The position numbers and the translations under genes are program-made. Shown here one piece after another: positions 25,349 through 34,193 of a DNA stretch of 64,000 bases. The notes below the pieces were generated by a model. It made no database searches and was not told where the DNA came from. It was given only the letters and a program-made list of their open reading frames with translations. Source of the stretch: Chitinophaga pinensis (GTDB lineage Bacteria; Bacteroidota; Bacteroidia; Chitinophagales; CAMDFR01); contig CAMDFR010000003.1 of assembly GCA_945897725.1 (NCBI GenBank), positions 1 to 64,000 on the forward strand, written 5' to 3'. How positions within the stretch are numbered: the stretch's first letter is position 1; each line of letters starts with the position of its first letter.

Positions 25349-26056
25349 ATCCATAATTTGAACGAATTCTGCTTTGGTCAATTTACCTTCACCAATAGCA
25401 ATCAAGGTGCCAACAATCCTGCGCACCATATTATGCAAGAATCGATTGGCCGCAATATTTAGTTTGTAGGAAGAGGGACCTGTCTGTATCCACGCACATT
25501 TTGTGAGCAGACAAATCGTGGTTTTATTATCAGGATTGAACTTGCTCAAAGGCTTGAAATCCGTATAGTTCATCAGTAGCGAAGCACATTCATTCATCAG
25601 TGCAACATCTGGTTTTGAAAATCGATATTCAGTGCTAAATTTTCTAAGAAATGGATCCTTTTTAAAATGAAGATGATAATCGTATTCTCTTTCAGTAGCA
25701 TCAAATCGTGCATTGGCATCGGCATGAACCGCCCATATATCAAAGACTACAATATCATTGGGTAACACATTATTAAGCTTAAATAAAAATTGATCTGGCA
25801 AGATTTTAAAGCAATCGAAATGCGCATAATAATTGGTAGCATGAACGCCTGTATCCGTTCTCCCACAACCCACAACACCTGTCTTGTGATTCAAAATTTT
25901 CGAAATGGCTTTCTCTACTTTCTCTTGTACACTGATGACAGAAAGCTGGTTTTGCCAACCAAAATAATTGCTTCCATCATAAGCCATGTGCATAAAATAT
26001 CTTTGTCGATATCCTTGCTCTAAGACTGCTTCTTCAATATTATCTAAGTCGACCAA
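25265..26056 (-). CDS. truA: tRNA pseudouridine(38-40) synthase, 263 aa
   Basis: Converts uridine 38, 39 or 40 in the tRNA anticodon arm to pseudouridine. The catalytic aspartate is Asp68 in GCGRTDTGVHA; MAYDGSNYFGWQ near the N-terminus and NRFLHNMVRRIVGTLI are family motifs. The start is uncertain: 26056 gives about 20 residues before the usual family start, and Met22 or Met24 are alternatives. It follows the thiolase gene by 42-43 bases. Its last 28 codons lie inside a repeat unit that occurs again downstream, so the 3' end has been duplicated. Confidence 0.93.
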   Translation of the reverse strand: MVDLDNIEEAVLEQGYRQRYFMHMAYDGSNYFGWQNQLSVISVQEKVEKAISKILNHKTGVVGCGRTDTGVHATNYYAHFDCFKILPDQFLFKLNNVLPNDIVVFDIWAVHADANARFDATEREYDYHLHFKKDPFLRKFSTEYRFSKPDVALMNECASLLMNYTDFKPLSKFNPDNKTTICLLTKCAWIQTGPSSYKLNIAANRFLHNMVRRIVGTLIAIGEGKLTKAEFVQIMDSVGEFTKVQKAPAQGLHLVSVKYPFVK

Positions 26057-26098
26057 TGTATATTTATTAGCTATGAATATTAATGAAAGCTATATCTA

Positions 26099-27295
26099 CT
26101 AGCACTTTTCGAAGATGATAGCAGCGCCTTGTCCAACCCCAATACACATCGTTGCGAGTCCATATTTTGCAGTTTCTCTCTTTTGCATTTCGTGTAACAA
26201 GGTAGCAGAAATACGACTACCACTGGCTCCTAGCGGATGACCAATAGCTATAGATCCGCCATTCACATTCACTTTCGATGGATCTAGTGATAGTTCTTGC
26301 ATACATGCTAATGCTTGCGAGGCAAAGGCTTCATTCAATTCTATTAAATCGATATCATTCATTTGCAACCCTGCTCTACCCAATGCTTTTTGTGTGGCAG
26401 ACACTGGACCGATGCCCATGATACGTGGCTCTACGCCTGAAATAGCAAATGATTTTACTTTGGCAATTGGTGTTAATTGATATCGTTTCAATATCTCTTC
26501 ATTCACCAACAATAAACAAGCAGCTCCATCATTAATACCCGATGAATTGCCCGCCGTTACGGTACCTCCACTGATAAATGCAGGTTTCAATTCTGCTAAT
26601 TTTGCGATTGAAGAAAGTCGAGGAAATTCATCTTTATCGAATACAGAAAGATCTTTTCCATTTCTTACTTCTATGGGCACGATCTCATTTTGGAATTTAT
26701 TTTTTTCATGCGCATGATGATATTTTTGTTGGGTATCAAAAGCAAAAGCATCTTGTGCCTCACGCGAAATATTCCATTGTTTGGCAACATTTTCAGCTGT
26801 TTCGCCCATGGTATCTACGCCATATAAATCTTTTAATCGAGGATTTGTAAAACGCCATCCCATGGTAGTATCATACACAAGGGGCGCACGTTCAAATGCT
26901 GATGTGGCCTTTGGCATCACAAATGGTGCTCTGCTCATACTTTCTACACCGCCCGCCAAATAAGCATCCCCTTCATTACAAATGATAGCACGCGTGGCAT
27001 CCATGATGGATTGCAAGCCCGAAGCACATAATCGATTCACTGTATAACCTCCTGTTTTAATGCTCAATCCAGCTAATAAAAGCGCCATTCTAGCTACATT
27101 TCTATTGTCTTCACCACTTTGATTCGCTGCTCCTAAAATAACATCCTCAATCTCATTGATATCGAAATTTGGATGTCGAGCCAACAAAGCACGCATCACA
27201 TGTGCTGCCATATCATCAGGACGGGTATTGGACAAGGCACCGCCATATTTTCCAATCGGCGTCCTTACCGCGTCTACAACAAATACTTCTTTCAT
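26099..27295 (-). CDS. Thiolase, acetyl-CoA acetyltransferase or 3-oxoadipyl-CoA thiolase, 398 aa
   Basis: Degradative/biosynthetic thiolase fold with catalytic Cys90 (NRLCASGLQS), His353 (IAIGHPLGASG) and Cys384 (MCIGVGQGAA). GEDNRNVARMALLLAGL and DTTMGWRFTNP are especially like PcaF/PaaJ 3-oxoadipyl-CoA thiolases, but no other aromatic-degradation gene is near, so plain acetoacetyl-CoA thiolase activity is equally possible. ATG at 27295 (MKEVFVVDAVRTPIG) is the family start; an in-frame start at 27316 adds seven residues. It is upstream of truA on the same strand. Confidence 0.9.
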   Translation of the reverse strand: MKEVFVVDAVRTPIGKYGGALSNTRPDDMAAHVMRALLARHPNFDINEIEDVILGAANQSGEDNRNVARMALLLAGLSIKTGGYTVNRLCASGLQSIMDATRAIICNEGDAYLAGGVESMSRAPFVMPKATSAFERAPLVYDTTMGWRFTNPRLKDLYGVDTMGETAENVAKQWNISREAQDAFAFDTQQKYHHAHEKNKFQNEIVPIEVRNGKDLSVFDKDEFPRLSSIAKLAELKPAFISGGTVTAGNSSGINDGAACLLLVNEEILKRYQLTPIAKVKSFAISGVEPRIMGIGPVSATQKALGRAGLQMNDIDLIELNEAFASQALACMQELSLDPSKVNVNGGSIAIGHPLGASGSRISATLLHEMQKRETAKYGLATMCIGVGQGAAIIFEKC

Positions 27296-27357
27296 GAACT
27301 TATTATTTACAAGCAAAATTACGACAAAAAAAAGGCTCAGAAGCTATTCTAATTCAT

Positions 27358-27365
27358 TAATTTTG
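27358..27365 (+). promoter_or_regulatory. -7 element TAATTTTG of the DUF4293 gene
   Basis: Perfect TAnnTTTG match 24 bases before the ATG at 27390; no -33 match. Confidence 0.4.
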
Positions 27366-27389
27366 AACCTTCATTTATCGAATAAAATT

Positions 27390-27797
27390 ATGATACAAAG
27401 AATTCAAACGATTTATCTTACTTTGGTAGTAGCATCAGTGATTGCCTATTTAAATATCGCATTTATAAAAGTGGATGGGCTTGGTATAAAAGCGATTCAA
27501 GAAATTAGTCTGCTGACGGTGTCTTCCATAACAGCCCTCCTTGCTATGGTTTGTATTTTTCTTTATAAAAAAAGAACCCTTCAATTAAAGATATGCTTGG
27601 TAGGTATTGTTTTCAGTACCATTACCACTACCTTAACCATGTTACAATACTACAATTACATTCCTAAAACAGCAGCTGGTAAAAGTATTTTTATAGGAAT
27701 GGTATTCCCGCTATTGATGATTGTATTCTTTGCATTAGCGCAAGCAGGCATTAAAAAAGATGATAAATTAGTAAAGAGCATGGACCGACTTCGATAG
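27390..27797 (+). CDS. DUF4293 four-helix membrane protein, 135 aa
   Basis: Begins MIQRIQTIYLTL, the usual start of the DUF4293 family of Bacteroidota. Four hydrophobic segments (about residues 8-25, 40-60, 67-90, 100-122) and a short charged C-terminus. The frame runs upstream to 27156, but that part is antisense to the thiolase gene, and the promoter-like element at 27358-27365 supports 27390. Function unknown. It ends eight bases from the convergent EnvC-like gene. Confidence 0.8.
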   Translation: MIQRIQTIYLTLVVASVIAYLNIAFIKVDGLGIKAIQEISLLTVSSITALLAMVCIFLYKKRTLQLKICLVGIVFSTITTTLTMLQYYNYIPKTAAGKSIFIGMVFPLLMIVFFALAQAGIKKDDKLVKSMDRLR

Positions 27798-27805
27798 GCC
27801 ATAGC

Positions 27806-29113
27806 TTAGTTACCAGCCAGCCAGGTTTGTGGATCTAGTTTTACTTTACCCTTCCATATTTCAAGATGCACCATGGTATTCCCATCATCGGCGTTCGTAT
27901 AAGCGTTACCCATAGGTTGCTTGGTAGTTATTTTAGCACTCACTTTCACAGATACCGTTTTCATATTCGAGTACACAGAAAAATATTCTCCGTGCTTTAG
28001 AATGATAGAATTTTGATTGAAAGGCATATAGAAAATACTCAGCACACTACCTTCAAACAACGCTCTAACTGAGGCCCCACTTGATGTTTTAATATCTACT
28101 CCATTATTTTCGACATAGACATTCGCTGAAGGATGAAGATGCTTCCCAAACTTAGAAACAATAAAACCTTTTTCAACTGGCCATGGCAAACGCCCGTAGT
28201 TGGACGCAAAGTCTCGTGACAAAGAGGCTTCAGCAGGAGTTAGGCCAAGGGTCTCTTCTGCGGTCTTCTTAGGAACAGGAGTGGTAGTAGTTGTAGTAGA
28301 GGTTGTTTTGTTCGGTGGGGTTGTTTTGACATTCGCCTTTTTCTTCGCCTCTATATCAGCTCTTTTTTTTGCCTCTGCTATTTCCTTCTCAATGATTTTT
28401 TGAATTTGGTTATTCAAATCGCGCGCTTCCTGATTCTTCTTCTGCACCTGTGCTTTCAACTTACTTTCATCCTTGCTCAACTTAGCAATTAACTGATCCT
28501 TTAGTATTTTTTCTTGCACCAATTTCCCTTGTTGTTCTTTTTCCTTCAGTAGCATGTCTGTCTTCTCCTGCTTTACAACATTCAACTCTTTTACCTTTAC
28601 ATTTAGATCTGCAATAGAGTGCATCATATTATCTACTTGACGCTCTCTGTATTCGCTATATCTCTTCAGATACAGATATCGATTATAAGCATCACTAAAA
28701 CTAGAAGCTGTCAAAAGCAAAAGCCAATTTGTTGATTCAAACCTATTCTTATAGGCATATACAAGCGTCTTAGAAAAATCATGCTTGAGCAATGAAATCT
28801 CCTTGCTCATAACAGATATATTGTTATTCTTGAGGAGTATCTCTCCATCCAACATCACAGCTTGTTCATTAATATTTTTGATCAACTTTTCCCTTTTGTC
28901 AATTTTTGCATTGATAGATTGCAATTGATCTATGGATTGTGACTTCTTGGAACTGGTTTCTTTGAGCGAATTTTCAATCTGCTTAATGTCATTCAACAAT
29001 TCATTGAATTTGTTCTGTAACTTTTTCTTGTCTGTGGAGGAGCTAGGCGGACGAGCCGAAATATTGTATGGAATCAAACATATCAACAATAAACTAAAAA
29101 GCAGTAATCTCAT
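27806..29113 (-). CDS. EnvC-like murein hydrolase activator with degenerate LytM domain, 435 aa
   Basis: Signal peptide at residues 1-20 (MRLLLFSLLLICLIPYNISA), long coiled coil (about 25-250), Thr/Pro/Lys linker, then an M23/LytM domain (about 325-435) that starts GRLPWPVEKGFIVSKFGKH. The metal site is lost: the first His of HxxxD is replaced (NNGVDI instead of HxGxDI) and the H-x-H motif is reduced to MVHLEIW with one His. This is the EnvC/NlpD pattern, in which the domain activates amidases instead of cutting peptidoglycan. ATG at 29113 is chosen because it begins the signal peptide; the frame extends to 29266. It overlaps the DUF4292 gene by 20 bases at its start. Confidence 0.88.
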   Translation of the reverse strand: MRLLLFSLLLICLIPYNISARPPSSSTDKKKLQNKFNELLNDIKQIENSLKETSSKKSQSIDQLQSINAKIDKREKLIKNINEQAVMLDGEILLKNNNISVMSKEISLLKHDFSKTLVYAYKNRFESTNWLLLLTASSFSDAYNRYLYLKRYSEYRERQVDNMMHSIADLNVKVKELNVVKQEKTDMLLKEKEQQGKLVQEKILKDQLIAKLSKDESKLKAQVQKKNQEARDLNNQIQKIIEKEIAEAKKRADIEAKKKANVKTTPPNKTTSTTTTTTPVPKKTAEETLGLTPAEASLSRDFASNYGRLPWPVEKGFIVSKFGKHLHPSANVYVENNGVDIKTSSGASVRALFEGSVLSIFYMPFNQNSIILKHGEYFSVYSNMKTVSVKVSAKITTKQPMGNAYTNADDGNTMVHLEIWKGKVKLDPQTWLAGN

Positions 29114-29852
29114 ATTTCTCTGGAATGGAAAATGGAAATTCAAGCTCTTTATCAAAAATGAACTTGCTGAATTGAAGTTGAATGATCGACTTTTCATGGT
29201 GCGTATTGATTTCAATATTTCTATCTCTTGAAAATAATTTTCCTTTAACTTCTGCATAGTTGGCAAAATTAAGCAAGACTTCTCTTTGTGTCAGTCTATC
29301 TTTTAAACCAATTTTATCTACTGTATAGTTTTTTAGATTTATATAAACGTTTTTTGTGTACTCTTTCGTATTTTCCTCAAAAACCTTATAATCATTTTCG
29401 ATTTTATTGGGCATTTTTAAAGTTTGTTCATTGATGACATTACCAACGAGCAGCTCCTGCAACTGAACAAAACTAATTGGCAATTGATATTTCAAACAAA
29501 ACTCAGGATAGGTGCCTGTATAGTATTTTCTATTGATTCGATCGATGACTTGTACAGTATCGGGAGTTATCAAGGCACGAGCTCCTTCAATACTTAAAGG
29601 ACCTGTAAGAGAAACCCAGATGACCTTATCTTTCTTTAAACGAAAATTAGCAACAAAGGACAACTCACTAAAGCCTCCAGCATAGGTAGCATTGCACTTA
29701 CCCTCGAAGCAATCATACTCAATCATGTAAACAGATAATTTCTTTAGGTCGCCTTTCTTGCTTGAATCTGTAACACTTTTTGTGCCTTTACAAGCTTGCA
29801 ACAACACAAATGAACCGAGGCAAATTGCCAAAATGATTAAGTACTTATTCAT
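29094..29852 (-). CDS. DUF4292 lipoprotein, 252 aa
   Basis: Lipoprotein signal with lipobox LLQAC (Cys21) after a hydrophobic stretch. The body resembles LolA/LolB-like barrels used for lipoprotein or lipid carriage, the general proposal for DUF4292 (inference). ATG at 29852 (MNKYLIILA) is preferred to a start at 29870. It overlaps the preceding TPR gene by eight bases and the following EnvC-like gene by 20 bases, so the trio is translated from one message. Envelope maintenance is the likely role. Confidence 0.82.
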   Translation of the reverse strand: MNKYLIILAICLGSFVLLQACKGTKSVTDSSKKGDLKKLSVYMIEYDCFEGKCNATYAGGFSELSFVANFRLKKDKVIWVSLTGPLSIEGARALITPDTVQVIDRINRKYYTGTYPEFCLKYQLPISFVQLQELLVGNVINEQTLKMPNKIENDYKVFEENTKEYTKNVYINLKNYTVDKIGLKDRLTQREVLLNFANYAEVKGKLFSRDRNIEINTHHEKSIIQLQFSKFIFDKELEFPFSIPEKYEITAF

Positions 29853-31599
29853 TGAGCTTTTTATCTGCAATCTTTTTATTCAACTGCTCTGACTTTGCTC
29901 CTTTTTCTTTGGCTTTTATCCAACTTTTTACTGCGTTGTCTATATCCCCCAAGCGGTAGAGTATATCGCCATAATGCTCAAACATTAACGGGTCTGAGAG
30001 ATTGCTGGTTCGCAAAGCTTTTTCTTGCCACTCTTTTGCTGATTTGTATTCCTTCAACTGATATAAAATCCAAGCATAGGTATCCATATAACTAGCATTC
30101 GACTTATCAATGCTATTAGACATAGAACTATATTCCTTTGCCTTTTCCAAATATTCGTTTCTCAAAGAGAGATAATAACTGTAGTTATTCATTGCATAAG
30201 CATTGGATGGATCCAATTTAATGGCTTGCACATAACAATTATCAGAAGCAGCATTTAATTTCATATTGTGATAAGTATCGCCTAAACTGGCTAAAACCTG
30301 AGCTTTTAGAGCATTGTTAGCTGAACAAAGTTTGAGTGCCTTTTGAAAGAAAACAACCGCAGTATCATAGTATTTAAAATGATCACATGCCACTGCATTA
30401 AAAAAATAAGGTAAGGGCTCTGAAGGGAACAATTCAATAGCTTTTTCAGCAGACGACTTTAGCTTTCCATAGGCCTGCAATTCTGATGACACAAAAAACA
30501 ATTGCTGCCATACAGCATACACATTATTTTTGAGCGCTATTGATTTCTCGTAATAAACTAAAGCCATACTATCGTTATTGTTGCTCTGATATAAATCAGC
30601 ATAAATAGCATAAGATTTTGCATCATTTGGATGAGCGGCAACAAGTGCATCGGCTAATTGAAAGGCATCATTAATTTCCGACTTTTTTGTATTAGCAAAC
30701 TGTATATACTGGTATAAAATTTTTATTTTATTATCTATATTCATTTTCTTATTTGCGAACGCCTTCACCGTATAAGCTATGGCTGCAGCCTTATCGCCAC
30801 TTTGATATGAAAAGTCTGCCATTGCTAGCAATGCAAAAGGATAATCAGGAAACTTGACAAGCATTTCTTGATATATTTTTTTCGCCTTTTCCACCTCTTT
30901 GTTGGCAGTATATAATTCCGCAATAGAGTTATAATAATCTGGATTGTTTGGCGCATCATCAATTAACTTCTGAGCCTCACTCACTGCTTTGTCTATTTGA
31001 TTGATAGATAAATAGAGGCGCTTCTTTTGATCTATAGGATACTCATCTATGCCAAATGTACGTTCAATTAAATCATACTCAGCAATAGCAAGTAGTGTTT
31101 GATTGGTTCGCTCATAAAGTTGAGCCTTATCATAGTAATAATCAATTTCATGAGGCTCTAATTCCAAAATTTTGTCGTAGACACCTATGGCTTCTTTGTC
31201 CTGTTCTTTCGCCACTAAAACCTGAGCGTATACCAAATTAAACCAAAGATTATTAGGGCTAATTTTTACGGCTTGCTCAATACACAAAAGTGCTTTATCA
31301 TCGAGCTTTGAAGCATAATAAAGTCGTGCCAACTCAAACAATGCTGCACTATTTTCTGGCTCTGCATTCACACATTCAACAAATAAATCTATGGCACCTT
31401 GGTATTGTCCAAGAATTTTCAATCGCTCCGCGTCGATGAACATTCTTTGATTTTGAGCATAATCAATTGAGTGCAAATCTTTGACTTCTTTTTGAGGAGT
31501 CGTTTGCGTTTTTTTTATTTGCGCATGCGGTTGCCTTTGCCCTTGCGAAGAGAGCGTCAAACCTATAAACGTAAAAAGTAGCAAATTTCGAATACACAT
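29845..31599 (-). CDS. Exported tetratricopeptide-repeat protein, 584 aa
   Basis: Signal peptide (MCIRNLLLFTFIGLTLSSQG) followed by at least ten TPR motifs through nearly the whole length, for example the unit AALFELARLYYASKLDDKAL and its relatives near AIDLFVECVNAEPEN and DTYHNMKLNAASDNCYVQAI. It provides helical protein-binding surfaces in the periplasm or at the inner face of the outer membrane. ATG 31599 is chosen over the TTG at 31611. Between the nucleotidyltransferase gene (five bases) and the DUF4292 gene (overlap). Confidence 0.88.
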   Translation of the reverse strand: MCIRNLLLFTFIGLTLSSQGQRQPHAQIKKTQTTPQKEVKDLHSIDYAQNQRMFIDAERLKILGQYQGAIDLFVECVNAEPENSAALFELARLYYASKLDDKALLCIEQAVKISPNNLWFNLVYAQVLVAKEQDKEAIGVYDKILELEPHEIDYYYDKAQLYERTNQTLLAIAEYDLIERTFGIDEYPIDQKKRLYLSINQIDKAVSEAQKLIDDAPNNPDYYNSIAELYTANKEVEKAKKIYQEMLVKFPDYPFALLAMADFSYQSGDKAAAIAYTVKAFANKKMNIDNKIKILYQYIQFANTKKSEINDAFQLADALVAAHPNDAKSYAIYADLYQSNNNDSMALVYYEKSIALKNNVYAVWQQLFFVSSELQAYGKLKSSAEKAIELFPSEPLPYFFNAVACDHFKYYDTAVVFFQKALKLCSANNALKAQVLASLGDTYHNMKLNAASDNCYVQAIKLDPSNAYAMNNYSYYLSLRNEYLEKAKEYSSMSNSIDKSNASYMDTYAWILYQLKEYKSAKEWQEKALRTSNLSDPLMFEHYGDILYRLGDIDNAVKSWIKAKEKGAKSEQLNKKIADKKLNE

Positions 31600-31604
31600 A
31601 ATTC

Positions 31605-32612
31605 TTAGCAAAATTGATTATAATCTCCCACACTAAAGTCTTCAAATCTTCCTTCCATCAGAACTTTACTGCCAATCATTGAATTTTCAAAAATCTTTTG
31701 CTCTATGATAGAATTAGATTGAATGATGGAGTTTTTAATGATGCAATTTTCAATTTTAGAAGAGGCGCCTATACTAACATATGGACCAACAACAGAGTTT
31801 ATTATGCTTACATTCTCACCAATATAGCAAGGTTCAATGATGGTGCTATTTTCTATCCTTAAATCCTTTGCAACAAGCGCTTCTTGATGTTTAATATGCT
31901 CCAAAATTCTTCCATTCGTGTGAACAGTCGCGTTTTTATTGCCACAATCCAACCATTCATCTACTTTTCCGGGTACAAACTTAGAACCCTTCAATTTCAT
32001 GTTTTCTAGGGCAGAAGTCAATTGATACTCCCCTTTAATCACAATTTCATTGTCTAATAAAAATTGAAGTTCTTCCTTTAGATAAGCGCCGTCTTTAAAA
32101 TAGTAAATCCCAATAATCGCTAAATCTGAAATGAACGTACTTGGCTTCTCAATAAAATCTGTAATCACATTATCATCATTCAATTTGATGACACCAAAAT
32201 TAGAAGGATCATCGATCTTACTCACCCATACCACACCTTCAGCCTCTGTGTTCAATGCAAAATTTGCTTTAAAAAGTGTATCTGCGAAAGCAACAATCAG
32301 ATTGCCGTGCAGACTTTCACTAGCACACATGATGGCATGTGCTGTACCCAAGGGCTCGTTTTGATAACAAATAATGCCCTTCGTATTCAAACTAGCGGCA
32401 ATTTCTAGAAGTGAGGTTTCTATCTCTTTGCCAAAATCTTCACGGATAATGAACGCAATTTCTTCTATTGGCGTTGAAACAGAGGCACTCAAATTTTCTA
32501 CGAGCCTCTGCACAATACTTTTACCAGCTATGCGAATAAGCGGTTTAGGTACCGTCAATGTATGAGGTCTTAATCGAGATCCCCAACCTGCCATCGGAAT
32601 AATAATTCTCAT
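31605..32612 (-). CDS. Sugar-phosphate nucleotidyltransferase, 335 aa
   Basis: Rossmann-like nucleotidyltransferase with GWGSRLRPHTLTVPKPL (residues 9-25, the phosphate-binding loop with Arg13 and Lys23), a central catalytic region containing AFADTLF and IEKPSTF, and a C-terminal left-handed beta-helix (about 245-330) of hexapeptide repeats. This is the mannose-1-phosphate or glucose-1-phosphate nucleotidyltransferase type. Exact sugar and nucleotide not readable. It heads a unit with the TPR, DUF4292 and EnvC-like genes. Confidence 0.88.
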   Translation of the reverse strand: MRIIIPMAGWGSRLRPHTLTVPKPLIRIAGKSIVQRLVENLSASVSTPIEEIAFIIREDFGKEIETSLLEIAASLNTKGIICYQNEPLGTAHAIMCASESLHGNLIVAFADTLFKANFALNTEAEGVVWVSKIDDPSNFGVIKLNDDNVITDFIEKPSTFISDLAIIGIYYFKDGAYLKEELQFLLDNEIVIKGEYQLTSALENMKLKGSKFVPGKVDEWLDCGNKNATVHTNGRILEHIKHQEALVAKDLRIENSTIIEPCYIGENVSIINSVVGPYVSIGASSKIENCIIKNSIIQSNSIIEQKIFENSMIGSKVLMEGRFEDFSVGDYNQFC

Positions 32613-32645
32613 AAATAGTTCTTTTTAATTTCCATTCTATCTAAA

Positions 32646-32653
32646 CAAAGATA
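32646..32653 (-). promoter_or_regulatory. -7 element TATCTTTG of the nucleotidyltransferase unit
   Basis: Perfect TAnnTTTG on the minus strand, 33 bases from the ATG at 32612. It suggests that the four genes 31605-27806 form a unit separate from dut. Confidence 0.45.
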
Positions 32654-32773
32654 AAATTGTTTTCCATATTAGTAATAGACGCACCGCATTATTCACACTC
32701 TATTCATTTTTTTTGACACCTTTCATTTGAAAACGCTCTTACCAACCATCAGAAAAGCAACGTTTTACGATTA

Positions 32774-33211
32774 TTACTGAAGCCCAGTACTCCCAAAACC
32801 TTTGTCACTTCTTTCGCTTTCTGTTATGTTTTCCACGAGTTCCCAAGCTGCCGTTTCATGCTTCGCAATAATCATCTGTGCCATTCGATCGCCACTTCTC
32901 AAGACAAAAACTTCTTGCGAAAGATTAATTAAAGCCACCTTAATTTCACCTCTGTAGTCACTATCTATCGTCGCTGGCGAATTTGGCAATGTGATGCCTG
33001 ACTTAATGGACAAGCCACTTCTTGGTCGCAATTGAGCCTCATAGCCCAGAGGCAATTCAATATACAGACCTGTAGGCACCAATACTCTTTCGAAGGGAAG
33101 GATACTGATGTCTTCTTTGATAAACGCCCTGATGTCCATTCCAGCAGCACCTCTGGTTTCATATTTAGGCAATTCGTTCGTCGACTTATTAATGATTTTT
33201 ATTGAAGTCAT
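32774..33211 (-). CDS. dut: dUTP diphosphatase, 145 aa
   Basis: Hydrolyses dUTP to dUMP and pyrophosphate, keeping uracil out of DNA. All five trimeric dUTPase motifs are present: [30 protein letters not shown]-like [21 protein letters not shown], and the C-terminal arm [10 protein letters not shown]. Normal length. The start overlaps the end of the cation transporter gene by 23 bases, so the two are coupled. Confidence 0.96.
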   Translation of the reverse strand: MTSIKIINKSTNELPKYETRGAAGMDIRAFIKEDISILPFERVLVPTGLYIELPLGYEAQLRPRSGLSIKSGITLPNSPATIDSDYRGEIKVALINLSQEVFVLRSGDRMAQMIIAKHETAAWELVENITESERSDKGFGSTGLQ

Positions 33212-34193
33212 TTTGCAATCCGTGTTTTCTATTTTTCGTTATATTATCCATGGTCCATTCTATCTTTTTTTCAAAAGGATGCCGACGCTTTGTGCACTCA
33301 GCATAACAGCAAATTTTACATTGTGCTTCAATGCATGGGTCAAGGTGTATAAAAAATTCTACCTTCTCCCCATGTAACTGACTAATCGATTTATCAAGTT
33401 CATCGGCCTCATCATGGGCTTTTTCAAGAGAATAATACCAAGGCAAAGTCATATGACAATCGACATGCAATTTGCTGCCATATTGGATAATGCGCATGTT
33501 GTGTATATCTATCCAAGTATCTTTCCGATGTTGATTAATGTATTCCAAGAGAGACACTATAAGGGTTTCATCAGCTTCGTCCATAATGCCCTTTAATGAT
33601 TTTCGGATCAATTGTCCTCCCGAATAAATGATATATAATGAAATTAAAATCGCTATGGTGCTATCTAGCCAAAGCTTATGAGTAACATAGATGACAACGA
33701 TTCCGACAAGGATGCCTAAGGAAGTATATGCATCAGTCTTTAGATGCTTGCCATCTGCAATCAAAATAATTGATCTTGATCGCTCTCCTTCCTTTTCTAA
33801 ATAATGTCCAACAATAAAATTAATAAATCCCGAAACAATGATAAGAACTGCTCCAATTTCTAACTGAGAAATCTCATGTGGGTAAAATAAAGTAAAAATA
33901 GATTTACCCAAAATAATAAGTCCGGCACAAATGATCAAAAACCCTTCTAATCCAGCAGATAAAAATGCAATCTTCCCATGTCCATAAGGATGATCTTCAT
34001 CTTCAGGTTTTGCAGCTAATACAATACTGTATAGGGCAAAAAGAGCCGCAACTATATTAACAATCGACTCTAAAGCATCTGTTAAAATCGTATTTGAATT
34101 AGTAAGCAGGTACGCACCATATTTCACAATCATAAGTACCACACCGATGATCAATGCAAAAAACTGAATGCGAAATAATCTATTTTTAAACAT
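33189..34193 (-). CDS. Cation diffusion facilitator transporter with Cys-rich tail, 334 aa
   Basis: CDF family, exporting divalent metals such as Zn or Fe against protons. Six membrane segments occupy about residues 5-205. The two metal-site motifs are present in degenerate CDF form: [12 protein letters not shown] (Asp in helix 2) and [14 protein letters not shown] (His/Asp in helix 5). A cytoplasmic domain (about 210-300) ends in [20 protein letters not shown], a dense Cys cluster that could bind metal; it is more than I would expect from the classic ZitB/FieF architecture. Overlaps the flippase gene by eight bases and dut by 23. Confidence 0.88.
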   Translation of the reverse strand: MFKNRLFRIQFFALIIGVVLMIVKYGAYLLTNSNTILTDALESIVNIVAALFALYSIVLAAKPEDEDHPYGHGKIAFLSAGLEGFLIICAGLIILGKSIFTLFYPHEISQLEIGAVLIIVSGFINFIVGHYLEKEGERSRSIILIADGKHLKTDAYTSLGILVGIVVIYVTHKLWLDSTIAILISLYIIYSGGQLIRKSLKGIMDEADETLIVSLLEYINQHRKDTWIDIHNMRIIQYGSKLHVDCHMTLPWYYSLEKAHDEADELDKSISQLHGEKVEFFIHLDPCIEAQCKICCYAECTKRRHPFEKKIEWTMDNITKNRKHGLQNDFNKNH

